64,000 nt of DNA from the NCBI GenBank assembly GCA_039566865.1, contig CM076953.1:372001-436000 (forward strand). Reading direction: 5' to 3'. Under the pieces are notes generated by a model. The model saw only the letters and a list, made by a program, of their open reading frames with translations. It made no database searches and was not told the origin of the DNA. Positions 20,933-43,900 of this stretch are shown here, one piece after another; position 1 is the first letter of the stretch; every line of letters begins with the position of its first letter. Source of the stretch: Aurelia coerulea (Eukaryota > Cnidaria > Scyphozoa > Semaeostomeae > Ulmaridae). Made by a program: the position numbers and the translations under genes.

Positions 20933-23900
20933 CAGTATTTCTGAAAAGGGCCTAATTTTGCAAAATAGCAAAGGGATTAACCTTACTTTTTGCCCCAAAA
21001 TCGGTACATCTGAAAAGGGACTATTTTTGCAAAAAAGCAAAGGGGTTAACCTTACTTTTTGCCCCAAAATCGGTACCTCTGAAAAGGGCCTATTTTTGCA
21101 AAAAAGCAAAGGGGTTAACCTTACTTTTTGCCCCAAAATTGGTACATCTGAAAAGGGCCTAATTTTGCAAAAAAGCAAAGGGGTTAACCTTACCTTTTGC
21201 CCGAAAATCGGTATTTCTGAAAATAGCCTATTTTTGCAAAAAAGCAAAGGGGTTAACCTTACTTTTTGCCCGAAAATCGGTACATCTGAAAAGGGCCTAT
21301 TTTTGCAAAAAAGCAAAGGGGTTAACCTTACTTTTTGCCCGAAAATCGGTACATCTGAAAAGGGCCTATTTTTGCAAAAAGCAAAGGGGTTAACCTTACT
21401 TTTTGCCCCAAAATCGGTACATCTGAAAAGGGCCTAATTTTGCAAATTAGCAAAGGGGTTAACCTTACTTTTTGCCCAAAATTCGGTACATCTGAAAAGG
21501 GCCTAATTTTGCAAAAAAGCAAAGGGGTTAACCTTACTTTTTGCCCGAAAATTGGTACCTCTGAAAAGGGCCTATTTTTGCAAAAAAGCAAAGGGGTTAA
21601 CCTTACTTTTTGCCCGAAAATTGGTACCTCTGAAAAGGGCCTATTTTTGCAAAAAAGCAAAGGGGTTAACCTTACTTTTTGCCCCAAAATTGGTTCATCT
21701 GAAAAGGGCCTAATTTTGCAAGAAAGCAAGGGGGTTAACCTTACTTTTTGCCCGAAAATCGGTACCTCTGAAAAGGGCCTATTTTTGCAAAAAAGCAAAG
21801 GGGTTAACCTTACTTTTTTCCCCAAAATCGGTACATCTGAAAAGGGCCTAATTTTGCAAGAAAGCTAAGGGGTTAACCTTACCTTTTGCCCGAAAATTGG
21901 TACCTCTGAAAAGGGCCTATTTTTGCAAAAAAGCAAAGGGGTTAACCTTACTTTTTGCCCCAAAATCGGTACATCTGAAAAGGGCCTAATTTTGCAAATT
22001 AGCAAAGGGGTTAGCCTTACTTTTTGCCCGAAAATTGGTACCTCTGAAAAGGGCCTAATTTTGCAAAAAAGCAAAGGCGTTAACCTTACTTTTTGCCCCA
22101 AAATTGGTACATCTGACAAGGGCCTAATTTTGCAAAAACGCAAAGGGGTTAACCTTACTTTTTGCCCGAAAATTGGTACCTCTGAAAAGGGCCTTTTTTT
22201 GCCAAAAAGCAAAGGGGTTAACCTTACTTTTTGCCCCAAAATTGGTACATCTGAAAAGGGCCTAATTTTGCAAGAACGCAAAGGGGTTAACCTTACTTTT
22301 TGCCCGAAAATTGGTACCTCTGAAAAGGGCCTATTTTTGCAAAAAAGCAAAGGAGTTAACCTTACTTTTTGCCCCAAAATTGGTACATCTGAAAAGGGCC
22401 TAATGTTGCAAAAAAGCAAAGGGGTTAACCTTACCTTTTGCCCGAAAATCTGTATTTCTGAAAGGGGCCTAATTTTGCAAAAAAGCAAAGGGGTTAACCT
22501 TACTTTTTGCCCCAAAATCGGTACATCTGAAAAGGGCCTAATTTTGCAAATTAGCAAAGGGGTTAACCTTACTTTTTTGCCCGAAAATCGGTACATCTGA
22601 AAAGGGCCTAATTTTGCAAAAAAGCAAAGGCGTTAACCTTACTTTTTGCCCCAAAATCGGTACATCTGAAAAGGGCCTAATTTTTCAAAAAAGCAAAGGG
22701 GTTAACCTTACTTTTTGCCCGAAATTTGGTACCCCTGAAAAGGGCCTAATTTTGCAAAAAAGCAAAGGCGTTAACCTTACTTTTTGCCCCAAAATCGGTA
22801 CATCTGAAAAGGGCCTAATTTTGCAAAAAAGCAACGGGGTTAACCTTACTTTTTGCCCGAAAATTGGTACCTCTGAAAAGGGCTTTTTTTGCCAAAAAGC
22901 AAAGGGGTTAACCTTACTTTTTGCCCCAAAATTGGTACATCTGAAAAGGGCCTAATTTTTCAAGAAAGCAAAGGGGTTAACCTTACTTTTTGCCCCAAAA
23001 TCGGTACATCTGAAAAGGGACTATTTTTGCAAAAAAGCAAAGGGGTTAACCTTACTTTTTGCCCCAAAATCGGTACCTCTGAAAAGGGCCTATTTTTGCA
23101 AAAAAGCAAAGGGGTTAACCTTACCTTTTGCCCGAAAATCGGTACATCTGAAAAGGGCCTAATTTTGCAAAAAAGCAAAGGGGTTAACCTTACTTTTTGC
23201 CCGAAAATCGGTACATCTGAAAAGGGCCTATTTTTGCAAAAAAGCAAAGGGGTTAACCTTACTTTTTGCCCGAAAATCGGTACATCTGAAAAGGGCCTAT
23301 TTTTGCAAAAAGCAAAGGGGTTAACCTTACTTTTTGCCCCAAAATCGGTACATCTGAAAAGGGCCTAATTTTGCAAATTAGCAAAGGGGTTAACCTTACT
23401 TTTTGCCCGAAATTCGGTACATCTGAAAAGGGCTTATTTTTGCAAAAAAGCAAAGGGGTTAACCTTACTTTTTGCCCGAAAATTGGTACCACTGAAAAGG
23501 GCCTATTTTTGCAAAAAAGCAAAGGGGTTAACCTTACTTTTTGCCCCAAAATCGGTACATCTGAAAAGGGCCTAATTTTGCAAATTAGCAAAGGGGTTAA
23601 CCTTACTTTTTGCCCGAAAATCGGTACATCTGAAAAGGGCCTAATTTTGCAAAAAAGCAAAGGCGTTAACCTTACTTTTTGCCCCAAAATCGGTACATCT
23701 GAAAAGGGCCTAATTTTGCAAAAAAGCAAAGGCGTTAACCTTACTTTTTGCCCCAAAATCGGTACATCTGAAAAGGGCCTAATTTTGCAAAAAAGCAAAG
23801 GGGTTAACCTTACTTTTTGCCCGAAAATTGGTACCTCTGAAAAGGGCTTTTTTTGCCAAAAAGCAAAGGGGTTAACCTTACTTTTTGCCCCAAAATTGGT

Positions 23901-24632
23901 ACATCTGAAAAGGGCCTAATTTTTCAAGAAAGCAAAGGGGTTAACCTTACTTTTTGCCCGAAAATTGGTACCTCTGAAAAGGGCCTATTTTTGCAAAAAA
24001 GCAAAGGGGTTAACCTTACTTTTTGCCCGAAAATTGGTACCACTGAAAAGGGCCTATTTTTGCAAAAAAGCAAAGGGGTTAACCTTACTTTTTGCCCCAA
24101 AATTGGTACATCTGAAAAGGGCCTAATTTTGCAAAAAAGCAAAGGCGTTAATCTTACTTTTTGCCCCAAAATCGGTACATCAGAAAAGGGCCTAATTTTG
24201 CAAAAAAGCAAAGGGGTTAACCTTACTTTTTGCCCCAAAATTGGTACATCTGAAAAGGGCCTAATTTTGCAAAAAAGCAAAGGGGTTAACCTTACTTTTT
24301 GCCCCAAAAGCGGTACATCTGAAAAGGGCCTATTTTTGCAAAAAAGCAAAGGGGTTAACCTTACTTTTTGCCCCAAAATCGGTACATCTGAAAAGGGCCT
24401 AATTTTGCAAAAAAGCAAAGGGGTTGACCTTACTTTTTGCCCCAAAATCGGTACATCTGAAAAGGGCCTAATTTTGCAAAAAAGCAAAGGGGTTAACCTT
24501 ACTTTTTGCCCGAAAATCGGTACATCTGAAAAGGGCCTATTTTTGCAAAAAAGCAAAGGGGTTAACCTTACTTTTTGCCCGAAAATCGGTACATCTGAAA
24601 AGGGCCTAGTGTTGCAAAAAAGCAAAGGTGTG
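20933..24632 (-). repeat. 69-bp satellite array, right block, inverted (about 54 monomers)
   Basis: The same monomer is in reverse orientation (AAAGCAAAGGGGTTAACC, TTACTTTTTGCCC, GGTACATCTGAAAAGGGCC). Two main variants tend to alternate, one with GGTACATCTG / CCCCAAAA and one with GGTACCTCTG / CCCGAAAA. A 14-monomer multimer of about 964 bp recurs (frames at 22889 and 23853), and another segment repeats at 28 monomers (21440 and 23371, 1931 bp). It ends abruptly at about 24632, about 1 kb downstream of the SDR2 stop. Open frames up to 263 residues exist on both strands. Confidence 0.97.
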
Positions 24633-25679
24633 AATTTTTGATTGATGGAGAAAATGGACCCTTTGATATTTGACTTTTCAAAACTTCGTGATGGGACCAA
24701 AGATAAAGTATTCACCTTCTAATATTCCGAGAATTGACGCAAGTAAAGTCATATATTATTGGCAGTAGCGATGGTTATCGTACACAGGCAAAATCACACT
24801 CTTATTAACATTAAGATAACGAATAATTGAATAAGTAATTGCAGTAGCTTTCTATTTTTTAATCCAACAAGCTTGACCAATCCTAATACTAATAACGGAT
24901 ATTCTAAGTGGACGGTAACCTGGTTGTTTGTGAAATTAAACTAAGATGGAGAGTTGTTTGTGTTCGTTCGTTTTATATCGTTGTGTACCTGCATTTCTGT
25001 GTGAAATGTGAAGCGTGATAGAAAAAGGTTCGTGAACTCACAGGGGAATACAGTCTTTCAAAACAAAGGTAAAGTCACAAAATGCTATAGCCTCTTAATT
25101 TTTGCGCAAAGATACCCCTTTATTTTAGCTTCAAATGCAAGGCAAAAGCAGTTGATTTGTGGGAATAACTGAACCCTCTATTTTTGGCTTACAATGCAAG
25201 GTTATATCCTCGAAGAAAGACATTTTATTTCATATGTGATAAAGAAGATTTTGCTAAAGTTTCAAGCAGCACGATTGATGGAAATTTGATAAATCCTAAT
25301 AACGTTTCAAGTTTCTGTTAATCTGAGCAGCTCATTCCAACTATCAACTTGTTAATATTTCTGGCGAATTATAATTAATGCATTTAATTTTCATAAAAGT
25401 TATTCACGACTTATAAGCATCAAACTATACACTACATCTATCAGCTATTCTTGAAAAGGGTCTTGACTGAAGATTTTCTTTCCACTTGTTGATTCAGCAG
25501 ATCAAAGCCGCGTCGAGGCAGGTGTGCTTTGCGTACATTCGGAAATTCGATAATTGTCTAAAAAACGTTCAAATGTCGCTCGATCCAGACTCTTTTAAAG
25601 AATAGCTGTTACACTAATTCCAAAGCTTAAAGTCAGTCACAATTAATTTCAGCAAAAAGTTGTTGTGTTCTATGATTTA
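24633..25679. other. SDR2 3' flank
   Basis: Non-coding. Its stretches from about 24690 onwards, and especially 24860-25680, are clearly similar to 31130-32420 downstream of SDR3, marking the edge of the ~6.4 kb tandem duplication. No gene is seen. Confidence 0.7.
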
Positions 25680-30878
<5,199 letters not shown>

Positions 30879-31065
30879 CTTTGCGTTCACTTCTCCTTCT
30901 TGGCCTAAATTTCTATATCACAACCTTCTTTGGCCCACATGAGCAGAACAACAACAGTGATCAGTCTCTCTTTGATTCAGTGGGGCCTCGGTTACCACTC
31001 ATGACCACAGGTTTACAAAGCGCGAAATATGAGGAAGTAAAATTTTAATTTGAATAGGTATTTTT

Positions 31066-31132
31066 GAAATGGGCGTATTTTTGCAAAACAGCGAGGGGGT
31101 TTGCCCTACTTTTTGGCCAAAAATTGGTTTTT
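31066..31132 (-). repeat. Isolated decayed satellite monomer
   Basis: The phrases TTTTTGCAAAACAGCGAGGG, CCCTACTTTTTGGCC and AAAAATTGGTTTTTCTG align with one full 69-bp monomer in the same orientation as the right satellite block. It lies at the same relative position, downstream of SDR3, as the big array does downstream of SDR2. Confidence 0.85.
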
Positions 31133-31231
31133 CTGCTTATCTAACAAACTTCATGATGGATCCAAAAATAAAGCAGTGGCGATGGTTATCATACACAGCC
31201 AAGATCACATTCAGAGAAACATTTAAATGTT

Positions 31232-31505
31232 GGGCCATTTTGCTACCAAAAGTTTCTTACTGTACGTGTTTCTTATATTTCTAATGCCGGAAGTGTAGAG
31301 TTAATTGTATTTTGTCTAAAGGGCTCTCAAAATGATGTCCAAGCAGTTGCTATAACTGTATAGTGTCAAAACATTTTTGAGTGCGATGGGAAAATTAAAA
31401 CTGCAAATTACAAAAGTCTCTTAGCTTTTTAAATTCAGGTAGGGTTGTTTTTTCATTTTCGAAAAATTGAGCCTACCTTTTCTTTTAGCGGTTCTTATAA
31501 AAAAT
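31232..31505 (+). mobile_element. Dispersed ~270-bp element, copy 1
   Basis: Phrases such as GGCCATTTTGCTACCAAA, GAAGTGTAGAGTTAATT, TAGTGTCAAAACATTTTTGA and TTTTTAAATTCAGGTAGGG recur in reverse orientation at about 36700-37020. The corresponding position of block A lacks it, so it is an insertion. Confidence 0.75.
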
Positions 31506-32424
31506 ACGTGTAATGAATGGCAGTAGCTTCCTTTTTTGCAATCCAACAACCCTTCAGACTAATGCTAATACTAATAACGGATTCTCAATGGAAAGTTACC
31601 TGGTTGTGTACGAAATTAGACTAAGATGGAGAGTTATTTGTATTCATTCTTTTTGGGTACTTGCATTTCTGCGTGGAACGCGAAGCGTGAGAGGAAGGTT
31701 GTTTGAACTCACAGGGGAATAGAATTATCAAAACAGTAAGAAAATTCCTTCAAAACAAAGGTAAAGTCACAAAATGCAATGCTATAGCCTTTTACTTTTT
31801 GCGCAAAGATACCCCTTGATTTTCGCTCAAAATGCGAGGCAAGAGCATTTGATTGATGGGAAAAAGTGAACCCTACTCCATTTTTGGCTTAGAATGCAAG
31901 GTTATATCCTCATATAAAAATTGACAGAAACTTAAAAAAACGTTATTTGGATTTATCAAATTTCCCTCAATCGTGCTGCTTGAAACTTTGGCAAAATCTT
32001 CTTTCACACATATGAAATAAAATATCTTTTCTTTAAGTTTCTGTCAATTTGCGGAGTTCATTCCAACTATCAACTTGTTAATATTTCTGGCGAATTATGA
32101 TTAATATATTTAATTTTTATAAATGTTATTCGAGATTTATAAGCATCAACCTATACACTACATCTGTCAGCAATTCTGGAAAAGGATCTTGACTGAACAG
32201 TTTCTTTCCACTTGTTGATTCAGCAGATCAAAGCCGCGTCGAGGCAGGTGTGCTTTGCGTACATTCGGAAATTCGATAATTTTCTGAAAAACGTTCAAAT
32301 GTCGCTCGATCCAGACTCTTTTGAAGAATAGCTGTTACAATATTTCAGTAATTCCAAAGCTTGAAGTCTTAAGAAAAGCAGTCACAATTAATTTCAGCAA
32401 AAAGTTGTTGTGTTCTATGATTTA

Positions 32425-37267
<4,843 letters not shown>

Positions 37268-37930
37268 CTTTGCGTTCACTTCTCCTTGGCCTAAATTCCC
37301 AAATCAAATCACAACCTCCTTTGCGACACGTGACCAGAACAACAACAAAAGTCTCTCTTTGATTCAGTAGGGCCTCGGTTTCCTTTTTGTGGCGCAAGAA
37401 CACAGGTGAACCAAGCGTGAAAAAAAGAGAAAAAAATTGAAATTTTTATATTAGGAAACAGTTGCTTTGCGGCAGAATTAATGAGTATCGAAGTGTTTAA
37501 TTAATGTCTTTTAATGCAAAAAGTTTCAGGATCTATAGAAACCATTATAGTTTGAAGACAAGACAAAACCGTCCGAAGTATGGGAGTGCATCCAATGATT
37601 TTCTAGCTAATAAATCCACTGTAAATAAAAGGTCTTTTAATGATGAAGCTTTTTACTTGCAGTAGAAATCTATTTCAATGCGACTTTATTATCGTCCTAG
37701 GGCCCTTGGTAAAACTGATAGTTATAACAACCCATAGTGTTCTGAAACAATGCATTGCAAATAAGTCTGTCTTCGTCATTTTTCCATCATCTTCAGTTTC
37801 AAATATAAACTCCCTTGTCTGGTATTTTTAGGCTGCAAAGTTTCTTCAGTGACGTTGTAATACTGCTTTCAGAAGCCTAGAACGAAAAGAACGGTAATAA
37901 ACTAATAAGGAGGATGATTTCAAGTATTCT
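37268..37930. other. Spacer between SDR3 and PSMG1
   Basis: It holds the SDR3 upstream flank (similar to the SDR2 upstream flank until about 37450) and then unique AT-rich sequence downstream of PSMG1. No gene is seen. Confidence 0.6.
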
Positions 37931-40900
37931 TTACTGAATAAATGGTACAGGTAAAATGTTTTCGTGTGGAAAACTTTTGATCATACTTTCAGACACTCGA
38001 CCCTCAAATGACCAAAAAATCAAGGAACTCGCGAGAAATGTGATTAGTATTGCCGAAAAAAATCTTATTTCATCTGAAAAGCTTTGAAATGTCACCTGTA
38101 GCAACAATTTCCCTTCTATAACCAGAAGCGTGGTTTCAAAAGACTGGCTGTGAAATGTCCACGAAGGCACAGGAGATCCCCCACATATAAATGACAACGT
38201 GAATTTGAGGAATCTTTCAAGACACTGTTAAGATACTGTTCACTCGAAATCTGATAAAAAAGAAACCTTTAGGACTGGGGAAATTCATTTACCTGTTGTC
38301 AAAAGAATAAGTACCTTATTGAATCACGGAGCAAACTTCAAGCTGAAATGTCTTGCAGTTGCGGATATTACTTCAAACATTTGCAGAAAATTGATCTTGA
38401 ATTTTAAATAATACCTTTTTTATGTCTTGAAAGCTTTCTTCTTTGAGGATTGGAGCAAATGCTTTCACAGCCATGACATCGAATAAAAATGATTCAGTCA
38501 CCAAAATGTATAACACAGCAGCGATTTCGTTGACTTGGCAATGGGTTAACACTAAATTGAAAATAAAGAGAGTCTTATTAATGAAATAAAAAGTAATACA
38601 TCTAGCAATGTTTGCGGTATCTACCAAAAATTCATTCAACGCTTAAAGGGTTTGTTTCGACCAGCATGCCTTGCACATACTATCTCTTTGTTGTTACCAT
38701 TTCCATGGGCCATACGTGCAAAGCATGATGATTGACACAAACCCTTGTACGAAGAAAATAATGAAGGATAAAATCTGCTTTGATGGCGAATTCGGTAGTT
38801 CTTCCTGGTACCCTCTCGTGTTTGTAAAATTCCAATAGCTATGTTTATAAATAACTCTTGTAGCTATCTGCTTCAGAAAGTGTTTCTTAGCGATATTTTT
38901 GTCTGCAAAATATGATGCTGACCTACTAAAACTTAAGACACAGAAGGCTTACCTACCATAATAAAGATAAACATGGAGGGGAACAAACAAAAATTATGCC
39001 AAAATAACAGTTTTTAAGTCTCTCAAAATTTGATGATACAATCGAGCTATCAAAATGAAATTCAGAACATTTAATATTAGTAAACCTAAAGAAGCTGTAG
39101 AGCTCCCCCTAGCAGACTCGTAGTCCCAAACCAAAGTCCCATCCAACACCAAAGTCCATCCCACATTGGATGTCAGGTCAGATACGCGATAACGCAAAAT
39201 TACTTATCAAAACCCTTTCAATTATTTTAATTCACGGATAGTTTTACGCCTGATATCTAATATGAGCCGGACTTCAGCTACTTTCTTACACAGAATATGT
39301 ATATTAGGATACTACATCCAGAAAGAACTAAGAAATACAGTACTGACATTGACAAAAACAAAAAGCCAAGTTCAAGAAATCTGAGCAAAGTTTATCCTTG
39401 AACCGTACCGCTATCAAAATTTACGCTATGACCTACTAAGGGCTTTAAAGGTTCATATGATATACTCTACAGAATATCATTGTTATCAATCAATCCATCG
39501 CTCTGTCTTCGAGGCTGTTTACAGCAAAATATCTGCAAAAGTCTCTTTTTAATATCCAGACGGAGATCGTCATTCATAAGTACATAAATCAAAGTGTTAA
39601 AAACTGCGCCATTGGCGACGATAATATCTGCAACGTTACTCAACATAGGAGATGACAAGATTGGGTTGTTGGAGAGGTACCCACAAGCTCGCATTGATCT
39701 TGGTAACCATGTAACTATGAATGCAAGCGAGACTGCAAGGCTGCATAAGAGGCTGCGGAGATCAGTCTTCAATTTCGCTGTTTTTGAAATGAGAAATTTG
39801 CGAATTGGGTTTCCTTTCAATATTTGGGCTGCTGTATTTTCTGACTCTGTTTGTGAAGGTTGCTCGTGTGCAGCAGATACAATACTTGAGTTTTCTTGTG
39901 TAGCAAACGAATTTTGAGAGTTTTCTTGTAAAGCAGACGAACCATTCCATTCTGATTTGCTGTCTTTAGATTTAGAAGTATCCGGGATTAACTCAGTCAA
40001 ATCATCGATTCCAGTTTTCTCATTGACAATACAAACTTCATCTTCTTCAAATCCTGCTACAAATCTATCTTTCAAAAATCCAACTATTTCTTTTATTTCA
40101 GTTTTACGTTTCATGAATTGGTTTCTAATAAAAGATATAACACTTTTCTCTTCATCGAGAGAAATAGTAGTATTATCAATTGATGTAAGCATAATTCGAG
40201 GTTTTGTTGTTTCATTTGTACTTACTAACTCCTTGCGCTCATCAATATTTTTCTCACTGCTGTCACATCTGTCCATGTCAAACTCTCTTTCTCCTTTGTG
40301 AGACGTAGCACAGCCAAAAAGATCTTTCATCAATAAACTATCAACATTAGGCTTTATCTTTGACAAAGTACTTAGATTGTCCGGTTCAACGAGAAACTTT
40401 TCTTCTCGTTGTGGACTGGGCGACAACCTGTAGTGTGTTGTGCTATCAACGGTCCCCTCATTTTGCTCTGAAGTGTTGTATAAAGATGAGCTACTGCCAA
40501 GCTCTTCAGCATTGATCTTCAGAAGCACTGAGTCGGAAGCATCGGGCTGTTTCACAACAGGCAAACACACAACAGGCAAACAGTCTTCTTCTGGAATTGA
40601 CGAGAAAGTTCCATGATGAACTCTTCCCTTTCGCATCCTCTTTATTCCCATACCTTTTTCATTTAGATGTGGCATTTCAGCAGGGACTTGTAACAACTGC
40701 TTCTTTGTTACGATGGTTTCTCCTTTACAATGGTCTACTGGTGCTTCGGAGTCCTTGGTGGACTTCAAGACAACCTCACAAACGCTTTTCCTCCGACACA
40801 CATTTGAACCAAAATTACTACCAGCTACAGTGGTGTCTTCAATACAACGGATAGTTTTTGAATTTGCGTAAAGTTCCATAGCCTCTTGGTCATCAAGCAC

Positions 40901-43900
40901 AAATTTAACACTATACCCCCGTCCTACGTCTTTATCATGTGGAGACAAGTATTTACCTATTGATGGCATTGTGCTACTTCTGCTTCTATAAAACGGGTGT
41001 TCATCTGAAACTTCATCAAAACAGATTTCGATTTGCATGCTAGACTTCCGCTTGGAAAAAGCAGATTTCTTTCGTCCGTCGGAGCTTTCTGCAGCTGGTA
41101 AGCTAAGAGAACGCGCAGGGTCGGCAGCCGAGAGGTTGGTTGATGCAAGTTGTGAATTTCTTCTGAAAATAGGTTGATCTTCATCTTGAGATAGAAGTCG
41201 ACCATCATTGGAAGTGGAAGTGTCCCCAATATTTGAAATCTCTGTAATTAGAATTCGTATTCGAGCAAAAGGATTCGATAGTATTTTAAGCAGACCAGAT
41301 TTAACTTTGCGGATCTGCTCCATAACTTTCTTGAAGCTAGCAACATATTTTAGAGCCATAATAACAAAGGATACGAAAAATGACGTCGTAACGAGATAGC
41401 CGTAGAATTCTTCAATATGATTGGTTAAAGTACCAAGTAAAATTGTCACGCAAAACATTAACAGTGATATGACCCAAATCGATGTTAGAACACAATAAAT
41501 AAACTTTGGAGTCTTTGATGTACCATCTCTTGTTGGAAACATGATTTTATTGAGCTTCGACAATGCCATTGTTGTAACATGCAGGAGAGAGTTGATGTAA
41601 AGGAATGTTCGTACTGCTAAAGCGATTTTCAGCATTCTATTTTGAATTTTCAAACCCTCATGATCCAGTCCATCCATTTCATAAATTATTCCTTGAAAAA
41701 TTGCATTTAGGCCCACAAATAAGTTGGTGATACAAAGATTATAAATAAAAAGGTTGGTATCTTTCCTCATTGAAACAGTCGTCGAAAAAAGATACACAAT
41801 AACTCCATTTAGCACAATAGCAACGGCTCCTGCAACGTCCAAAAGACATTTCGCCATAATTGGATTCATACCGGTTCTGTTAGTTGGAAGATAGTTAATT
41901 GTCGATCCTGTGAAATTTCTAATGCCTTGCTGCATCTTATTCATACCACATCAAGTGCTAAGTTCACAAAATATGAACACGTCTCCACTTTTACGAAACC
42001 ACATCTATATCTGTTAAGTCTGATATTACTGGAAGCTCCCTCTTCCCTTTCAACCAGGTGACATCAGATGACCTTAACTTTCTTGCGATGCAACGTCCAT
42101 TGATTCAAACAAAGAAACGACTTCAAGTTGCTCTCCTTGCGAGTATTTGTATTTCTCGAAAAAGTACGGTACCTGAGCATCAAACCGGGCACCAAATCCA
42201 ACCGCGGATGAAAATGTCCCACCAAAAACAATCAGCGTAATTTCTTGATACAAGTCGTTTTAGTTCAATGACAAAGTTCTTGAAGATTCCATATTTGCGT
42301 TACAAGCAAAATTAAAGCAAATTATAACAGCAAACCAAATAGGTTCTAAACCACGACGACTTAGCGATCAAGTAATGTCATGTCAGAATAAAGCTTCTCA
42401 ATGGATTATGAAAAGTACGTTGAGACGGCTTAACAAGTGAAGTAATGCAATAAATTCCGCTCACAGACTCATAGATTAAGCATTGATGATTGAGCCCATA
42501 AAGAAGCTTATTTGGTCTTGAGATTCCTTCAAAGAACTTTCGATATAAGAGGGAAATTAGGCTTCGTATGCAAAGCATTTAATTTTTAGACTTTAAAGAT
42601 TATTGCAAATTCTTATTCACTACGAAAGTAGGAGGCCTCAAATACCTCTTTGAAAATAAATTTTGTTCTCCGTTTTAAGAAAGACGAATTATATACGAGG
42701 AATTTAATAAATTAATCATGATGACATGAAGTAAGTGGCACCAGGTCAAATTAATCATAATAATCATGCGATACAAAATTGTCAATTCAAAACCTTGAAC
42801 TCAAAATAACCATTTAAACTGATTTCATGGCTTTTGTGTAATTTTCATCCAGGTAAAATCATATTGGTTTTGGGAAAATGCAGCTTGATGAAAGATTTGA
42901 TGAGAAATAGTGTCATGATAATTTTGCTCTTCTTCACACCCCTGAGATTAAACCAAATATAGATATTCTTCACCAATATTATTCTCCAAACATAGACAGT
43001 CAGATTTTACCATTTCCATAATTTTGATGGAAGTAGAAATTCATCAAGTAATTTGATCTTCTGATATTTTTCCAAGTAGCTCTGCCCTGTAGCACAACAA
43101 TGAATACAGGAACACAGCAAAAAAGCAACTCATGAAATGGTCAAAACAAGGGTACTTTGGGATAGTGTATAGACCCTCTTTAACTATTCTACAAACTATT
43201 CTTAATCAAACAATAGTTTTATACATTCATAAGAATTTTTGAAAGTGTGCAACATTGATTGAAGCTGTAATACTAAATAATCAAACCAGTGTTATAAAAA
43301 TATATATAAATACTAAGAGGTTTATTTCATTTTATTATATTTTATAAAGTTTGAAAGAAATGTTGTCAAACCTTGAGATGGTAGATCTCTGATCAAATTT
43401 GGTCTTTCCAATTCTGGGATGCTGCTCTTCATTTTTACTGTGTCTGAACTGAGTCGGCAAAGAAAGTCCAAACCATCATCTCTTTGTGATTCCATTTGTA
43501 ATTTGCTTTTTGAAATCGATGTCAAAATTATAACTTGTTTTGGTTTGACAGCAGCAAATACCTGCAAACAGAAGGATAAAATTGTAATTTCCAGTGAGAA
43601 AAAAGCTCTTTACAAAAATTCTCGAAAATGGTTTTCATATCTTTGATTGCTTCCTGATTGCTATTTCAAAATAGCTACAATTTGCCAACATCATCATCAA
43701 ATTTTCATCATTAAGTCATTACAAAACTTGATGTCAAAGTGGATCCTTTTTAAGATATGCACATTGGTCCATTGTTCTCTTAACAATAGACCAACTGTTT
43801 ATGCATTGTTACATGAAATGAAACATTTGTACACCACCAAGTTGCCAGAATCTGAAAACTTATCCTTTGCTAATATTTCATACATTTGCTTTGAATCTAT

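Larger units (their letters stand above)
30879..32424. other. Spacer between SDR2 and SDR3
   Basis: It holds the SDR2 upstream region (30879 to about 31060), one decayed satellite monomer (31066-31132), a dispersed element (about 31232-31505) and the SDR3 3' flank. No gene is supported. Confidence 0.7.

Noticed and set aside
17881..24632. Regularly spaced repeats resembling a CRISPR array
   Set aside because: Monomers are contiguous with no unique spacers, and the surroundings are eukaryotic intron-containing genes.
17994..24715. Many long open frames of a 23-residue repeat on both strands
   Set aside because: They translate the 69-bp satellite; simultaneous openness on both strands and frame breaks at 68-bp monomers indicate no protein. 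Not annotated as CDS.
39594..41399. Short plus-strand frames opposite the GPCR
   Set aside because: Shadows of the 825-residue receptor frame with no domains.
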